A DNA stretch of 64,000 bases from Daphnia carinata (taxonomy: Eukaryota; Arthropoda; Branchiopoda; Diplostraca; Daphniidae), in assembly GCF_022539665.2 (NCBI RefSeq), contig NC_081331.1:11564638-11628637 (forward strand). The letters are read 5' to 3'. The notes below the pieces were generated by a model. The model saw only the letters and a program-made list of their open reading frames with translations, was not told the DNA's origin and searched no databases. Below, piece after piece: positions 36,340 through 49,156 of the stretch (positions are counted from its first letter, which is position 1; each line of letters begins with the position of its first letter). Made by a program: the position numbers and the translations under genes.

Positions 36340-38553
36340 TTACAAGTCAATAAACTTAAAGAGCAGCGGTTTGTCAGGCATGTTGGTCATCCTCATGAAG
36401 CAACTCATGTCTTCGTGGTCGTATTCCACTTTGAAATTTTGTAGCATCTGCGGAATAAAATGAAAATTGAACACCTTCCGCTAGATAAGGATAGAATAAG
36501 ATGGTATTCTTACCTTAATTGTTAGCTGCTGGATTTCAAGCTCAGCTATTTTCCGCCCTATGCACATTCTCGTTCCAGAACCAAATGGCAGCGTCACATA
36601 CTGTTTTAAGCGCGTATCATAGTTACTTCACTTATATTTTTACAATTATTACAGGTGTTTTAATAGCATATGGATGGTGGTGGCTCTCTTGCGGATCGTC
36701 TTTGATCCAGCGCTCTGGAATGAATTGTTTTGCGTTTGGAAAGTACTCGTCCAGATGAGCCATCAGTTGGTGTAGCGCAGCTACAAGAGTCTATAAAAAT
36801 TTACAAAAATTAATGATTTTGTTTTCAACTTCAGAAAAACTCGGTAGGTAACCAATAGGTTTGTTTATACATGTTAAACGATTCAATAAGTAAATTTTGC
36901 TTACCCCCTTTGGTATAACGTAGCCAGATAGAACGAGGTCCTTATCAGTGATACGGGCATTTGCATTGGCGGCTGGCATTAACCTGCTCAATAAAAGAAG
37001 AATTTGAAATTTGCCGAAACCCTAAAACTGTTGCTAGCGGAAATGGAATTTTTACTGACCTGAAACTTTCTTTGATGCAAGCTTTAAGGTAAGGTAGACT
37101 GTTGATGGTGTTGGCAGTGGGCACAGTTCCTTTAGGTCCGACAACAGAAAGAATTTCTTGTCTCAACTTCTCTTGTTTTTCAGGATTTTTCGCCAAATAA
37201 TAGAGCAAGAATGCACTTGTGTTGGCACTCTGTGTAGAGTAATGAATTATTAGTCAAACAGAATAATGTTTCCTTCTTTTTATTGATGGCTTACAGTGTC
37301 TACTCCGGCCATCAACATGTCTATAACCATTGTGACGACATCACTGGGCTCCATTCCGCGTACAAGCAGCAGCTGTTCGAGCATACTTAAATAGGAATCG
37401 AACGAGCTTCCTTTCAGAGCCTCCACCGTCTGGCTGATGTATTTTATCGTTGTACTTATAAAGCAGAATTTCAAAAGACCATCTGTTACTGGTCGCTGTC
37501 TTTAAACTTTAGGTACTCCTAATCTAAATCAACTCACTCTGTCAAGAAATCTTGGGCATCGTAGAGCTTTTGCAGCATCGGCGTCACGAAGAACTTCCAG
37601 AACGGAAAGTTATGCTCCAGATCATTGATGGCATCAAACGAGAAGTTGGCGGCATTAATCAATTTTTGGGCCTCCGAATCTGGAGCTAAATCCGATCGGA
37701 GGCAACCTAGCCGAGTATTCAATCCAACCACACCGACAGCTGAAAAAACGTTCCAAAATTCTCTAAATATAGGACTATTATTTGAGCTTTATCTATTTAA
37801 CTTACATTCAAGTGCCCATCTGTACATTTCATTGATGAAATCTGGTTTCATTTCATTGTTTTCAGGTCGAATCAAACGAATTCTGTTACAGCCAAATGAG
37901 ATTTTTTAATCATTCCCATCAGATGTGAGTTTCCTTTCTTTTCATTACCTGTCGATAAAATCTTCGGCAATGTCGTTCAAAATGGGTATGTAATGCGAAG
38001 CATTTTTCGGTTTCAGGAAAGTTTGCTGGGCTTTTGATCGTGTCTGCCACCAAGCATCACCACTTGACAGTAGAATACCGGCAGAGGTGAAATCTTTGAG
38101 CCGTTGAGCACGGTAAGCTTTAATCGTATCCATACCCGGGCGTACCGGATGTTTTCCTTCTGATTTAAATAACCTATTTCGTTCAGAAGGAAAACAGATT
38201 GTTAGCCGCTAGTTCTGTATGAATTCAAAGGGTTAAGTACTTTTCGACATCCTCTGGTCTGGCAGTATAGACGATGGGTGGTCTTCCTGGAACGATATCC
38301 CTCCAGATGTATCCGAATTGCTTAAAGCGAAGTGTTTGCAATTCAAGCATTCTACTGATAGGAATTCCATCTCCTAAACCAAGCAATTCGTTTAGTAAAT
38401 TGCAGAGATTCGTAAAAGTGGAAGGGGAAGAAAAAGGGAGGGTTTTTTACCAACATATGGGAACATGCCCCATGTCGTCCCGATGATCGGTAAAACCCTA
38501 AGTCCCGGCACCTGATCAAATGGTTTAGCGTTATCGAATTCGGTTGCGCTCAT
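36340..38553 (-). CDS. Mitochondrial-clan cytochrome P450, copy B
   Basis: Tandem paralogue of copy A. Exons 38451-38553, 38241-38373, 37949-38173, 37806-37882, 37538-37739, 37295-37454, 37060-37229, 36905-36983, 36653-36790, 36514-36600 and 36340-36447 sum to 1482 nt, 493 residues from ATG 38553. Landmarks are AGVDT in helix I, KESFR, FIPERW and a haem loop PFGSGTRMCIG with Cys442. Five exon lengths match copy A exactly (133, 225, 77, 202, 170 and 79 nt blocks), but one intron of copy A is absent (exon 37295-37454). An extra intron adds six residues just before the haem loop (HHHPYAIKTPYVTLPFG). The start is uncertain: the frame stays open upstream through a 13-A run to an acceptor near 38,625, so a presequence exon may lie further up. 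Confidence 0.85.
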
Positions 38554-40771
38554 TTTTTTTTTTTTACATGCGTGGCTATTTCGTGATGAGGGGATGACAA
38601 GACACAGTCGTTGTAAGCGTCTGAAAGGTTATGTCTGTAAAAGATAAGATGATCCACGTGTCAGTCAGAACGAACCAATAACTACTTTGCTTGTCGTTAT
38701 CACAGCTATTATACGAGTTATTTTGGTTGGACTATAATAATCCAAACAGAAATGGTAGTTATCTAATACTTGATATTTGTTTTCTGAATTAGGACGGATA
38801 TGGGTCTATCTATAGCGTCAGATACATTTCGAAAGTTCTATATCTGTAACAATGTAGTGGATATATTAGTCTGGCTACTTGAACCCAAAAGAAGTGCCAG
38901 TTATTGTCCCCAAATTAGTAACGGCCACTCCTTATAGCTACAGGTATTGCGACGGCACTGGTGGTAAGCGAACTTATATCGTAACGAGATTAGTAATCAC
39001 GCCTAGATTAACCGTTCACTGTTTATTTGGGTTTCACTATGTATAAATAATCGATGCGATCTTTTTACGTTTAACAACCATTAAGTTCCATGATTTGGAA
39101 ACTATAGTCGATGAAACCAATTACGTATAAATCAAATGCTTCCGTACGGATTGGTAGGGGGATGGAACTTGCACGAACGACATTTTAGTTCACTATTTAA
39201 ATGAGTTCTGGTTGCGAATCTGTGGGAAGAAATCAATTGACGCCTACTTTTTATTATGGAGCAAACACAAAGGAAATTTTAAATTAGCAAGGCAAGGTGG
39301 AAAATGGCATCAGATATCACCGATTTACGATGATGTTCTAGTTGAACTGTTCGTTACACGTCTTATAGCAAAGTAACAGGCACTTATATTAGCAAATAAG
39401 ATTGTATTACCTCGAAATTTTCGTAAAACGAGTAGTTTTTCTCTTAATTCTCTAGAAGAAGTACAATGTCGGTGACCTTGTCTCTAACCAAGAAAAATGT
39501 AGACTTTTCCATTTGCAAAAAAAAAAAAAAGGTTTTCCTTACTCTCCCTCTGGAAGAAAACGCTGGCTACGCCCCCGTCGCAAACAATTTCGAATAGGGA
39601 AGTCTATCTAGTCTAGACGAACTAAACCTTCCAAGCTCTTGCCAGGCGCAAAGGAAAGAAAAGACACAAAGCTAGACTTCTAACCAGTTCTGACATTATT
39701 TCTGAAATTTAAATCTCGTGGTGATCGTTACAGGAATCAGACATTTCAAATGGTGTTACGTTGATATGGGATTTCTCTAGTGTAAGAAATGGAAGTCCAT
39801 TACGGTGTGCTCGCTATCGCTAACTAGTGTAAAAATATTGAAGAACTATGGTGACAACTAAAAGGAGTTTTGTTCTTTACCATGTTAGAAAATCCGGAAG
39901 CAACACAGGATATAAACAGAGAGGCATCAACAACGCGACACCAACCTAACAGGTAACTAACTACACTATTTAAAAACTGCACAAATGCGTTACTTTGATC
40001 TTTCTATAAAATACGATACGACGACGTTCTTGTTCTTAGAATGGAATGAATTTTTTAGACCTCTTGATATAATAGTTTCTTTAATGGGGAGGGAATGGGA
40101 TAACGCTAGTCTGCAAAACTCGACGTTTCTGTCCGGAAACGTGAGGACGTTGTCCGCGGAAAAAAATTAAGTATTAGCACAATTTCTTTGTTTTGAAGGA
40201 CTTTACGAATTACAGTGATTTAAACACAACTTGGCAAAACAAAGAATCAATCTGTACGTAAATGTTTTTGAATGTCATGGCCTACAATTCTGTCAAACTA
40301 AAAAAAGAATGATTTTGGCGTACCTGACGAAATTCCTTACGACGTCAAAATACAGTACGCTCAGGCTACACTAATGTTTGCTACACTAACAAAGGTATTT
40401 TTATTTTTACTGAACAAAATCGCTTTCAACTTAATTCTGTACTTAAATATCAACTAGCTGAGATTCTTGCTTTCGTTCAGATCGCGATACACGAACAGCA
40501 CACTTTAGATTCCGCATTGTTATTGAATTAAACGGTAATGCAGTTGGCCTACACATGTTCTGTTTTGTGAACCATGAACGTTAGATATTTGTATTGCTTA
40601 TTCATAAAGGTATGTGGCTAAACTTTCTTCATTTATCGCATATGTAACACTTATTTAAAAACTATTGTACATAGGCCTATTGTTTATCTAAATTTAAACA
40701 TTTTCTAATACGATGCTTTTAAATCTACTATCTAGGCATGTCGTGCAGCGTGCTTTTGTTTCAGCTCGTGC

Positions 40772-40793
40772 ACGGTAAGAGAGCTCTTACCGT
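40772..40793. repeat. Perfect 10-bp inverted repeat, 2-nt spacer
   Basis: ACGGTAAGAG is followed after AG by its exact reverse complement CTCTTACCGT. It could be a palindromic protein-binding site or a short hairpin. Confidence 0.7.
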
Positions 40794-43700
40794 TTGGTTG
40801 CTTTTGTAGTAGCGAGACAAACCGTGTGTTTCTATAGGTTCGTTGAGTAGCTTGGTGAGCCTCGGAACTAATCATTTTGCGTTCTCACTGGCAGTTTTAT
40901 TTAAATTTTCTAAATTCACACGACACCACCCACTAAGTAATCGATTTACAGTCGTGAAATCAGGAGTCATTGTGTACGCACTCAATGGCCTCCACATAGG
41001 TATGGAGGGTATCGCGGGAGAAACAATCGCTGTCGGGGCGTTAATAATCGACTCCGTCCTGAATTTCTGGTTTTGGGCGGCCACACAACGATAAGAAATT
41101 TGAACAGTAGAGGTTGGGTTTGATGTCGATGGCTAAACGAAGATTCTGCCTATCATGTTCTAAAAGCCCTCATACGTATGTTGACATGCTTTGAAAATAA
41201 AATACAGAAATGGACTCTACGACCCTGTTCCAAAGCAGCAATCATTTCGACAGGTCGAAAAGTCGTTTTGATTAGAACAATGGACATTCAGATTAACGTT
41301 TCAGATTGAAAAATTCGCTACGTGAATGTCGTACGTACACCACTGAATTTTATTGTTATAAAAACGATAGTGAAACACAACTGGAAAAGGTTTTATGTCC
41401 ACACAGGACAAGCTGTTTAAAAATCATTGTTGCTCAACGCATGTCACTAATTAAAGATTATTTTTACCTAATACAAAAGTTTTGTCTTTCACAATTATAT
41501 TTTGCGCTATCGTTGAAATAAAAGTTTTCATGCGTCACAAAAAATGATACGTTAATCTTGAGATTGTTTTTTTACTGTCGTGGACGTCATGTAATTTTAA
41601 ACATACCATATCATTGACACACGGCGAACCAACATTGATCGAAAAAAATACATTTCAAACAAACTGGGGTGCTGTTTAAGGGCTCGCCATAAATACAAAT
41701 CAACAGTGACATAGGGGAAATTTTTACGTTTATCTCTTTTTAACATTTGTCTGTCTCTTTTGTGAAATCAGCAGATTTGATATTAGAATTCGTATGTGTC
41801 TAGACAGGCTTAATACCTGAAACCATTGATTTTGATTTTAAATAATGCGCTTAAATTGCAGGTCACGCATAGCGTCGCAGTTTTCGAGCATGAAGCGCTA
41901 ACAATTAATGCTAACAATGTTGCGTTCATTGCGATATTTACCCATGCTTGAAAGAAAAATGTAACAAGTAATAAACAACGAACCGAATTGCTAAACGAGC
42001 CACTATTCTTGTATCTTTTACGTTGTAGAGAACGGGCATTGCGACATCGTCTTTGTTGCTAGTCACATTTTCTTGCCTCCCACTCCTCCCTCAAAGTACA
42101 CAACGATAAATTTACTTTATTAACTGACCTTTATTCTGTGCATCAGGTAAGATAAAAGAACAACAATACAGTCAGTTTTTAATACTTCCTGCAAGGGCAT
42201 TTTAAAAACATCGCTTTACATTCGAGAATATTCGTTCTAAGTAAACAAACTAACACATTAAATATTAAAAGAACAAATTACAAAGGAAAATGTCTTGTAG
42301 GCCATACCCACAAGAAGCAATAGCTTGATTGTCACCAAACTCTTTTGTTTTGATTTATAATTCATCTTGCTACCTTGGGCTTATCCCTATTTTTAAGCGT
42401 CCTGTATGCTCGCCATATTCTGTTTATTTCTTCCAAGTACCTGGACAATTTAATGCTTTAGAACAACTATCTAGCTAAATGTAGTTAGATTACTGTATAT
42501 TAGAGGTAGGAGACGCTGAACAACGATGTCTACGTGGGGGAGTGCTAGGATATGCACAACTCAAACAACATGATTGATACCTGCCCATCGTATGATCTAA
42601 AGATAAAAATACTGCGCAGTTGGTTCCCTTCGTTCAAAAATGTCAGTGATTATAATTTTGTCTCCAAAGCTGATTGACCGCAATCAAACGATTAGAAAGG
42701 ACCTTACGACTGGGGGATAAAATTTCCAACCGTACGAAAATGAATGCTTATGAATACAATTGACAACTCTCCTCTTCCAGAATAATCCCAACTGCCGTAA
42801 TGATGGTCACGTAATAGGGCCCGTCGTTCGTGAAACAATGCGTTGGTCTTTGTATTTGTTTACACCGAGTTACAGTTGAAATATTTACCTTTGTTTTTAT
42901 TTACCGTCCATTTTGAATGTATAATGCGTAAACCACCCAAATGTACAAAGTACTTTGTGGTCGAATTCATTGACCTTCACCTTCATCTTTTATATTTTGG
43001 TCTCCGCCCAGCTTGGACCTGTCGTTTATCTAGTTTTCATTTTGTGTCGCAACATACGGACTAAAATACAAATCTATTATTGATTAAGCTGTTACGTCTG
43101 TTTCCTTGCGTGTAAACATTTCGTAACGCCCATCAGCTGCGGTTGCTACACACGGTGATTATGCACAGAGCCGCGCCCTGACGTGGGAACCAGTTGCCTT
43201 TTCTTCCGTTAAAATACAAAACGCTAAAATCGAAAGCAAACGGTTGCTTGAATATTTTTCTCAATTCGGGCATTGTATGGTAAGCATTTCTCTGTAGAGC
43301 AATGCACGGAAAGATAATCTAGCAAATGGTTACATTTCAAGCCGGGTGAACGAGAACGTTCGAAAAGGTAGTCTAACTATTCTATAGCTTTGTAGTCTGC
43401 TGTTGTCAAGTGATATACTTATTTATGCGCAACGAGAATAGATCCATCCATAAAGGTGTGGAGAGATTATACCAGGTAGATAGCTACTACGATAACTATT
43501 ACTCGCGTTTTGAAGGTCAAAAGAAAGTCACCTAGTCAAAACGTTAGCGAGTATAAGCCGTTGATTCTAAAAGTAACATTAATGTAGCAACGATTTAAAT
43601 GGTTTAACAGACGGCCTTTGCTATATGACGCTCGAACGTTTCAAAGCGGTTGTTTATCAATGCATTGTCTAGCCTATTATCTAACGAACAATGCACCGAA

Positions 43701-45505
43701 AAACCTTGAAACAGACGTCCATTCAGTTTTAAATGCTAGAAGAAAAAATACATAAGTTAAGTTTAAGAAACTGTAAGAATATTCATTGCACCTGGTTACC
43801 ATTTATCTAAAAATTCAATCCATGCCTGTGCCTCCAGGCTTTTAAATTATACGAAGGTAAGACGTAAATCTGAAATAAAATATAAAACAATACACGTATG
43901 ATATCGATATTTAATACAGACATCAGACACACGTCCTAGTCCACTAGAAGTCTAAAATAGCTGGAGGGAAAATTATTTTATTTCATGAAAGAGTTTGCCA
44001 TTCGCTTGCCATTGTCAATCCAGACGTAGCGAATGGAGTTCTCACACGTGCCTAGTACTCGGCAAAAACTAAAATAAAACAGAACTCTCGCTCAGCAAGT
44101 TTTGCCGGAAATCGTACACGTTTCTTGGCAAAAATCTTAAAGTTAGTCATTGAATTCTAAAACATATTCTTGGTGTTCTTTTGTTTTTATCTGAAGATTT
44201 ACGATTGCTGACGAATTTCATCAACATATTGCTTTTCCTCCCCCAACTACCCAGACTCAGGACGGCATGACATCGTGTTGGAAAGGTCAGCGAAAGCCTT
44301 CAGTTAAGTATGCCATACATTTTTTTGAAAGATCAGTTTTCTTTAAAGAAAAGATTCTTTTTCTAAGAAAAAAGCAAAAACAAAAATTTTTCTTAATGAC
44401 CTTTCGTTCGAATTTTTTGGGGGTGGTTGGGCATTAGCAAAGAGTTATGGTAACATAGGTGTAGTTTCTTGTCGATGGGGGAAAGGTAAGCTTCCGTTTT
44501 TGGAAAAAAAAATTACGGTTGGCCGAAGGTTAGACGTCAAAACGAGGCTTAGAAATTGCGCATTGAGAAAAAAAAAAAAAGTCTTGGCACGTGCATTCAT
44601 CGACACAGACGTTGCTATCTTTTGGCTTCTTTGCATATTTGACCTTGTTCATAATCTAACGAGAGCAACTCCATATCAGCAATGACAACGTATTAAACGG
44701 ACACGCTCTTGTGTATTGCTTGGAAGGCCTATAATTCATCAAATTCTTTTAGGAATTTCAATTTGTTTGAATTGTTTACTACCGCCGTGATTGCTTATGC
44801 TTCATCTGTACTCATTTTCCTTCATCATAGTGCAAAGTAACCTACTTGTTTGTTAAGCCAAAGAATTGAGTTGTAAGGCGACCTGGAATTACAGGAATGG
44901 GCATTTTGGCACAGATCCTTTACAACATCATCGGCGGATGTGTTCTACGTGTATCAGTTTAAACGCTTTGGCTCGTAGAGGCCGAGACACTCCGTGCGAA
45001 AGCTATTTACGCTGGCCGTAATGGCGGCCATCAGTGTCATTGACAAAATTTACAACCGAACGTTCTAGTTTCAACCGCTTTCGAGTCTGTGGCAATCTCA
45101 AGGTACAAATTCCGCATCATCTTCGTATAAAATCTACCGTTATGCTGTTTGTTCTTAACTGCGCAACATTGTTTTTTTTTTCATTATTTATTTTGGTGGT
45201 GTCTCGGATGTGGTTCATGTGCAAGTATACGCAAATAGAACGACGTAGACTTGATTGATGGGTCTCTTCTGCTATATTTATCGATTAAAACCTTGTTATA
45301 AAAAAACAGGTAAAGAATATTTGTGTGTGATTTAAAATTTTCGTTATTTTTAACATGTGGTAGGGTGTGGCAGGGAAAAACCGACGATTGTGTCGTATTT
45401 CAGGCTGCCAAACGCTAATTTCTATGGCGAAAAGAGTTTAATTGGATTGTGATCAAAAGTAACCTAGTTGCTTTTAAACTTCTATTCACGTTTGACATAA
45501 AAATT

Positions 45506-45527
45506 AACGTTGTTTTCCAACAACGTT
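45506..45527. repeat. Perfect 9-bp inverted repeat, 4-nt spacer
   Basis: AACGTTGTT, spacer TTCC, then the exact reverse complement AACAACGTT. No family is recognised. Confidence 0.65.
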
Positions 45528-46829
45528 GATATGCCAATCATTGCGGAATTCAGTCTGCGCAGTAAAGGTACAATGAATTGACGGAATCCTTAGAGTTAAA
45601 TGTTTAATTCAATATTATTCATCTGAAGCTAAGTAACATTAGTTGAACAAAGTCAAGATGGTGGTCCCGATCCAATCGTTATTTCTTGAACTTTCGACTG
45701 GGCGGTGATCTTGTTTGATTGACGTTAACGTTCGTGTTGATTGGTTGCCTACCTGGTCTAGACTGGCACAATGAGTTTGCATCGCAGCCAATTATGTTCG
45801 AGTTTCTAAACAGTCGCAGCGTTTGGTGTATGTACACAAATTGCTCAAGAACTTGGCCAACATCCGCCTTTACCTCTCAGCCTGACTTCAACTGGCGACA
45901 GAAGATAATAAAATATGCATGATGTGGTTCACCGCAAACCTAAAGGTAGACATGCCCTCATTTCGTTTATCCAAAATTGCATCAATCTGATAAAATTCAA
46001 AGTGACGGTTACGTACAGTAAATGCCAAACTGTTCTAATTCACCATTTTCGAATTTGTTAAACATCATCCATGTCCCGTCAACACTCCAGGCATTTCTGG
46101 AACCGAAGTTTCCTGAGCGTTCAACATGGATGGCTATAGCATTGCACACGAATAGCCTTTAAGGAACGCATATGACAATACCAAAAAGAAATATCATCAG
46201 CTGGCCGTTTATGAAGGAAAGTAGCCAATATCCATTAGAGCTTTCGGCAAGCTCCTTTAGCTATTTCAATAGCAAAAGAAGAAGAAGCTGTATGTCCCGC
46301 AGTTCAACCGTAAGCCAAAAATCAGTATTTCTTTTAGTAAAATGTTTGGTTGTCTTGCTTTTTTGTTTTACCAATCCTTTTTTTTTTTCCTTTTGTATTT
46401 TGTTTTTTCTTGTTCCGGCAAGTTTACAGTTCCTGTGAAAAACGTACGGACACACACAACATCATGCAGCCGGGGAACGCCAAGGCTTATTTTTGACTCT
46501 CAGCAGCTGAGTGAGAGAGGAGAGCAACAGCCGCTGAATAAAAAAGCAACATAGGGAACTCTCACGAGGAGGGGCGCTTCTGAAACAAGAAGCCAAACAA
46601 CAAAACACGCACACCGAAAAGATCCTTTTCTCACTGGCGCTCTTCGCGTTTGCTCGCTTATTTTGTTGTACTCTTTTTGAATCCGCATCCTGTGGAAGAG
46701 ATGATGGTATGCAGCTGGGCGGAGACATGAAGAAAGGGGTTTCTTTTCTTTTTTTGGCCCGGCTTTCCCGACTCCGCGGATTCACGCCGACCGCGTCCCG
46801 ACCAACCCGAAACAGCTGAGAGTCACGAA

Positions 46830-47191
46830 GTCAAAACGACTAGTGTATGCGTACCTTAGTGTTGACTGGCAAGGATTTTTCTTTTGCCTTTAAGAAACTT
46901 GTGGGAGTCTAGTGTATAGAAGCGACAACTTCAAATCAGTTCATCGGATTTTTTTTTTTTTTTTTTTTTTTTTATTTTTTTTTATTTTATTTTTATTTTT
47001 TTCTTTGTTTTAAACAAATTTTCCCATCACGTGGATGTTGTGATCGTCTGTCCAGTGTCTGTTGTTTTGTGTTGGTGGGTTCAGTTTCTCCGTGTCCGCT
47101 TGTGCTACTGACTCTTTCGTTTCGGGCCAGCCTGAATGGGGTGTTCCGCCATCATTTGGAGGTATGAAGCAACAGCAACGATCAGCGGCGC
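46830..47191 (+). promoter_or_regulatory. Candidate 5' non-coding exon / promoter of the NETO-like gene
   Basis: A locally GC-rich segment (about 46.75-46.83 kb) leads into this stretch. It ends in a near-perfect donor, CACCA|GTAAGTTT, at 47191/47192. The coding exon at 49157 is preceded by an acceptor (ATCGACAG). An ATG at 47163 in this exon would give a short upstream frame that does not join the receptor frame. Within it, 46950-47003 is almost pure T. Confidence 0.35.
46950..47003. repeat. Poly(T)/TTTTA low-complexity tract
   Basis: A run of more than 20 T is followed by (T)nA units. This length is prone to sequencing and assembly error. Confidence 0.85.
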
Positions 47192-49156
47192 ACCAGTAAG
47201 TTTACGTTAGACGTTGTAGTACTAACACATGTCTGTCGCTTGTCTAACTTGTTTATTTCTGTGTCCCGCTTTTCGAACTCATCACCACAGTTAAACGAAA
47301 TGGTGTGTGTCCTGTACTTTGCTAGGGTCAAATAAGTGGACAACCATTTTTTTTTTTGTTTTCGTGAATCGTTGGAATTGCTGGATAAAGAAATCATTAG
47401 AAAGGAAGAAAAATGAAAGGAGAAACTATGGGCTACCGAGAGCCGATAGATGTTCCAGCCGGCGGCGGCTATTTTAAGTTTTTGTAAGAAAGGAGGGAGG
47501 GTTGTGGGATTCTACGTGTGTACGTGTGTACGTGTCCCCCTTTGCGTTTTCTTGCCGGAATTTTGGAACACTCCCCCTCCGCCGAATATCTTGTCTCTCC
47601 ATCCCACCGCCTTCGCCATTCGACCTCCTTATAAACCTACACGACACAAGTCTCTCTTTGAAAAATTTTGGTATCTAGATAAGAACCTACTTTCATCTCT
47701 ATCTGCTTAGGATTGTAGGCCCGAATGTTTTCACGTTACATCTTTTTTTAAAATTCTAATTAAAGGAAGCTCTCTGTCGGTGCCTGCGTATCGTAGCCCT
47801 CCAATAATGATTTCATGTAAAGGACATAACGTTAATGAGAAATGAATGGTGGGGAAAACTGATTAAGTATCGCGGTTGGGAGTGGCTATTGTGTGCGTGA
47901 TGTCAATTTTTCACGTTGGTAAAGCGCACATCAAGCGGAGAAACAGATAGGTTATGATGTCTAAATATTTCCTGAAATACCCGAGTCATCGGCCTTTATT
48001 CCAGATTTTAAAATGTAAGGGAGAAATGTATGGTTGGAGTGTAGCTGGATTCACCTGTATCGCATCTGAAAGAAATTCGAGTCTTATTTTGAGCTTCATT
48101 CATCATTGAGCGTTTTCTTTTGTGTGGTAGGGGTTAAATACCTATACGGAAATTCCAGAGGAATGACTTTTGTTTCCCATTTGACCCCTCATTTCCAACC
48201 ATAATTAATCTAGTTTAGCTCATTTTTGTTTTGTTTTAATGAATTCAATAATTCTCTATATAGTTTCAAAGGCAAGTGTTTCTTTTTTATTTTGCTGTTC
48301 TTTGTTTTTCAATTTTATTTTCGTGCCATTTGAATCCGTCTCTAAATGTTGGACTGACGCCCAAGTTCCGAAAAGCCTCAGCAAAACTGGATATATATTC
48401 ATAGCCACCTCTCACCGTCCTCGCACACAGCTGAACAGCGTAAGAAAGACACAACACATGCAGATGAAATCGTGTATAGCCCTAACCTCAAAAGAAAAAT
48501 GGGACAAGAATACAAAAAGAGGACGCGCAAAGTAAAAAAAAGGAGTTGAACCCAACCAATTTTATCGCCACGTTTTTTTATGTCAGAAGAGCAGGAAAAA
48601 AAATAGACGGCCGAGTTCCGTTCCGTCATTCTCCTCTATCATCGTCGTTTTGATGCATCATGTTTATTTTGAAATACTGAATGAGAGAGGTACGGAAGAG
48701 GACATACCCAGCTCGTGAGATCATGACTGTGTTTAAAAATTGAAGAATTCGATTCCGACGACGGACATCGTGCAAAAGCCGGGCGAACTCGTCATTGGGA
48801 TATGGTACTGGTATCGGGGAGCAGCAGGGACCCGCACAGAATTCCGCCGTCGCAACCACATTCCTCAATCGACTTGTTTCTTTTTTTCGTTTGGAAAACA
48901 AGAAAGACATTGGACCAAAGCCAGATCTTTGATTTTTGCGTGTATCTTTGAACGTATTCGCTCCAGCCAAGATCTTTAACCTTTCTGGATTTATAAATCA
49001 AAAGGCCCAACAGTTTCGCTATTTTTTTCTCTCGTAGTAGTCAGCAGCTCTTACCACAGTGGCGACAATAAGAATAAGAGTTAAAAGACAAAACCATTTG
49101 AATTAGGTGTGAACGAATTTACTCATAGTATTCTTATTTGTATTTGATCGACAGAG
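47192..49156. other. Probable first intron of the NETO-like gene
   Basis: No coding evidence. Contains a short ACGTGTGT tandem run near 47513-47536 and low-complexity GA/T tracts. Assignment as intron depends on the donor at 47192. Confidence 0.3.

Larger units (their letters stand above)
38554..46829. other. Gene-poor AT-rich stretch
   Basis: No supported gene in about 8.3 kb, which is striking beside the compact neighbours. It holds scattered inverted repeats and A/T runs (for example 14 A near 39520). Short frames on both strands (40.85-41.1 kb) are described under findings. It may be regulatory DNA for NETO-like (+) or the P450 pair (-). Confidence 0.4.
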
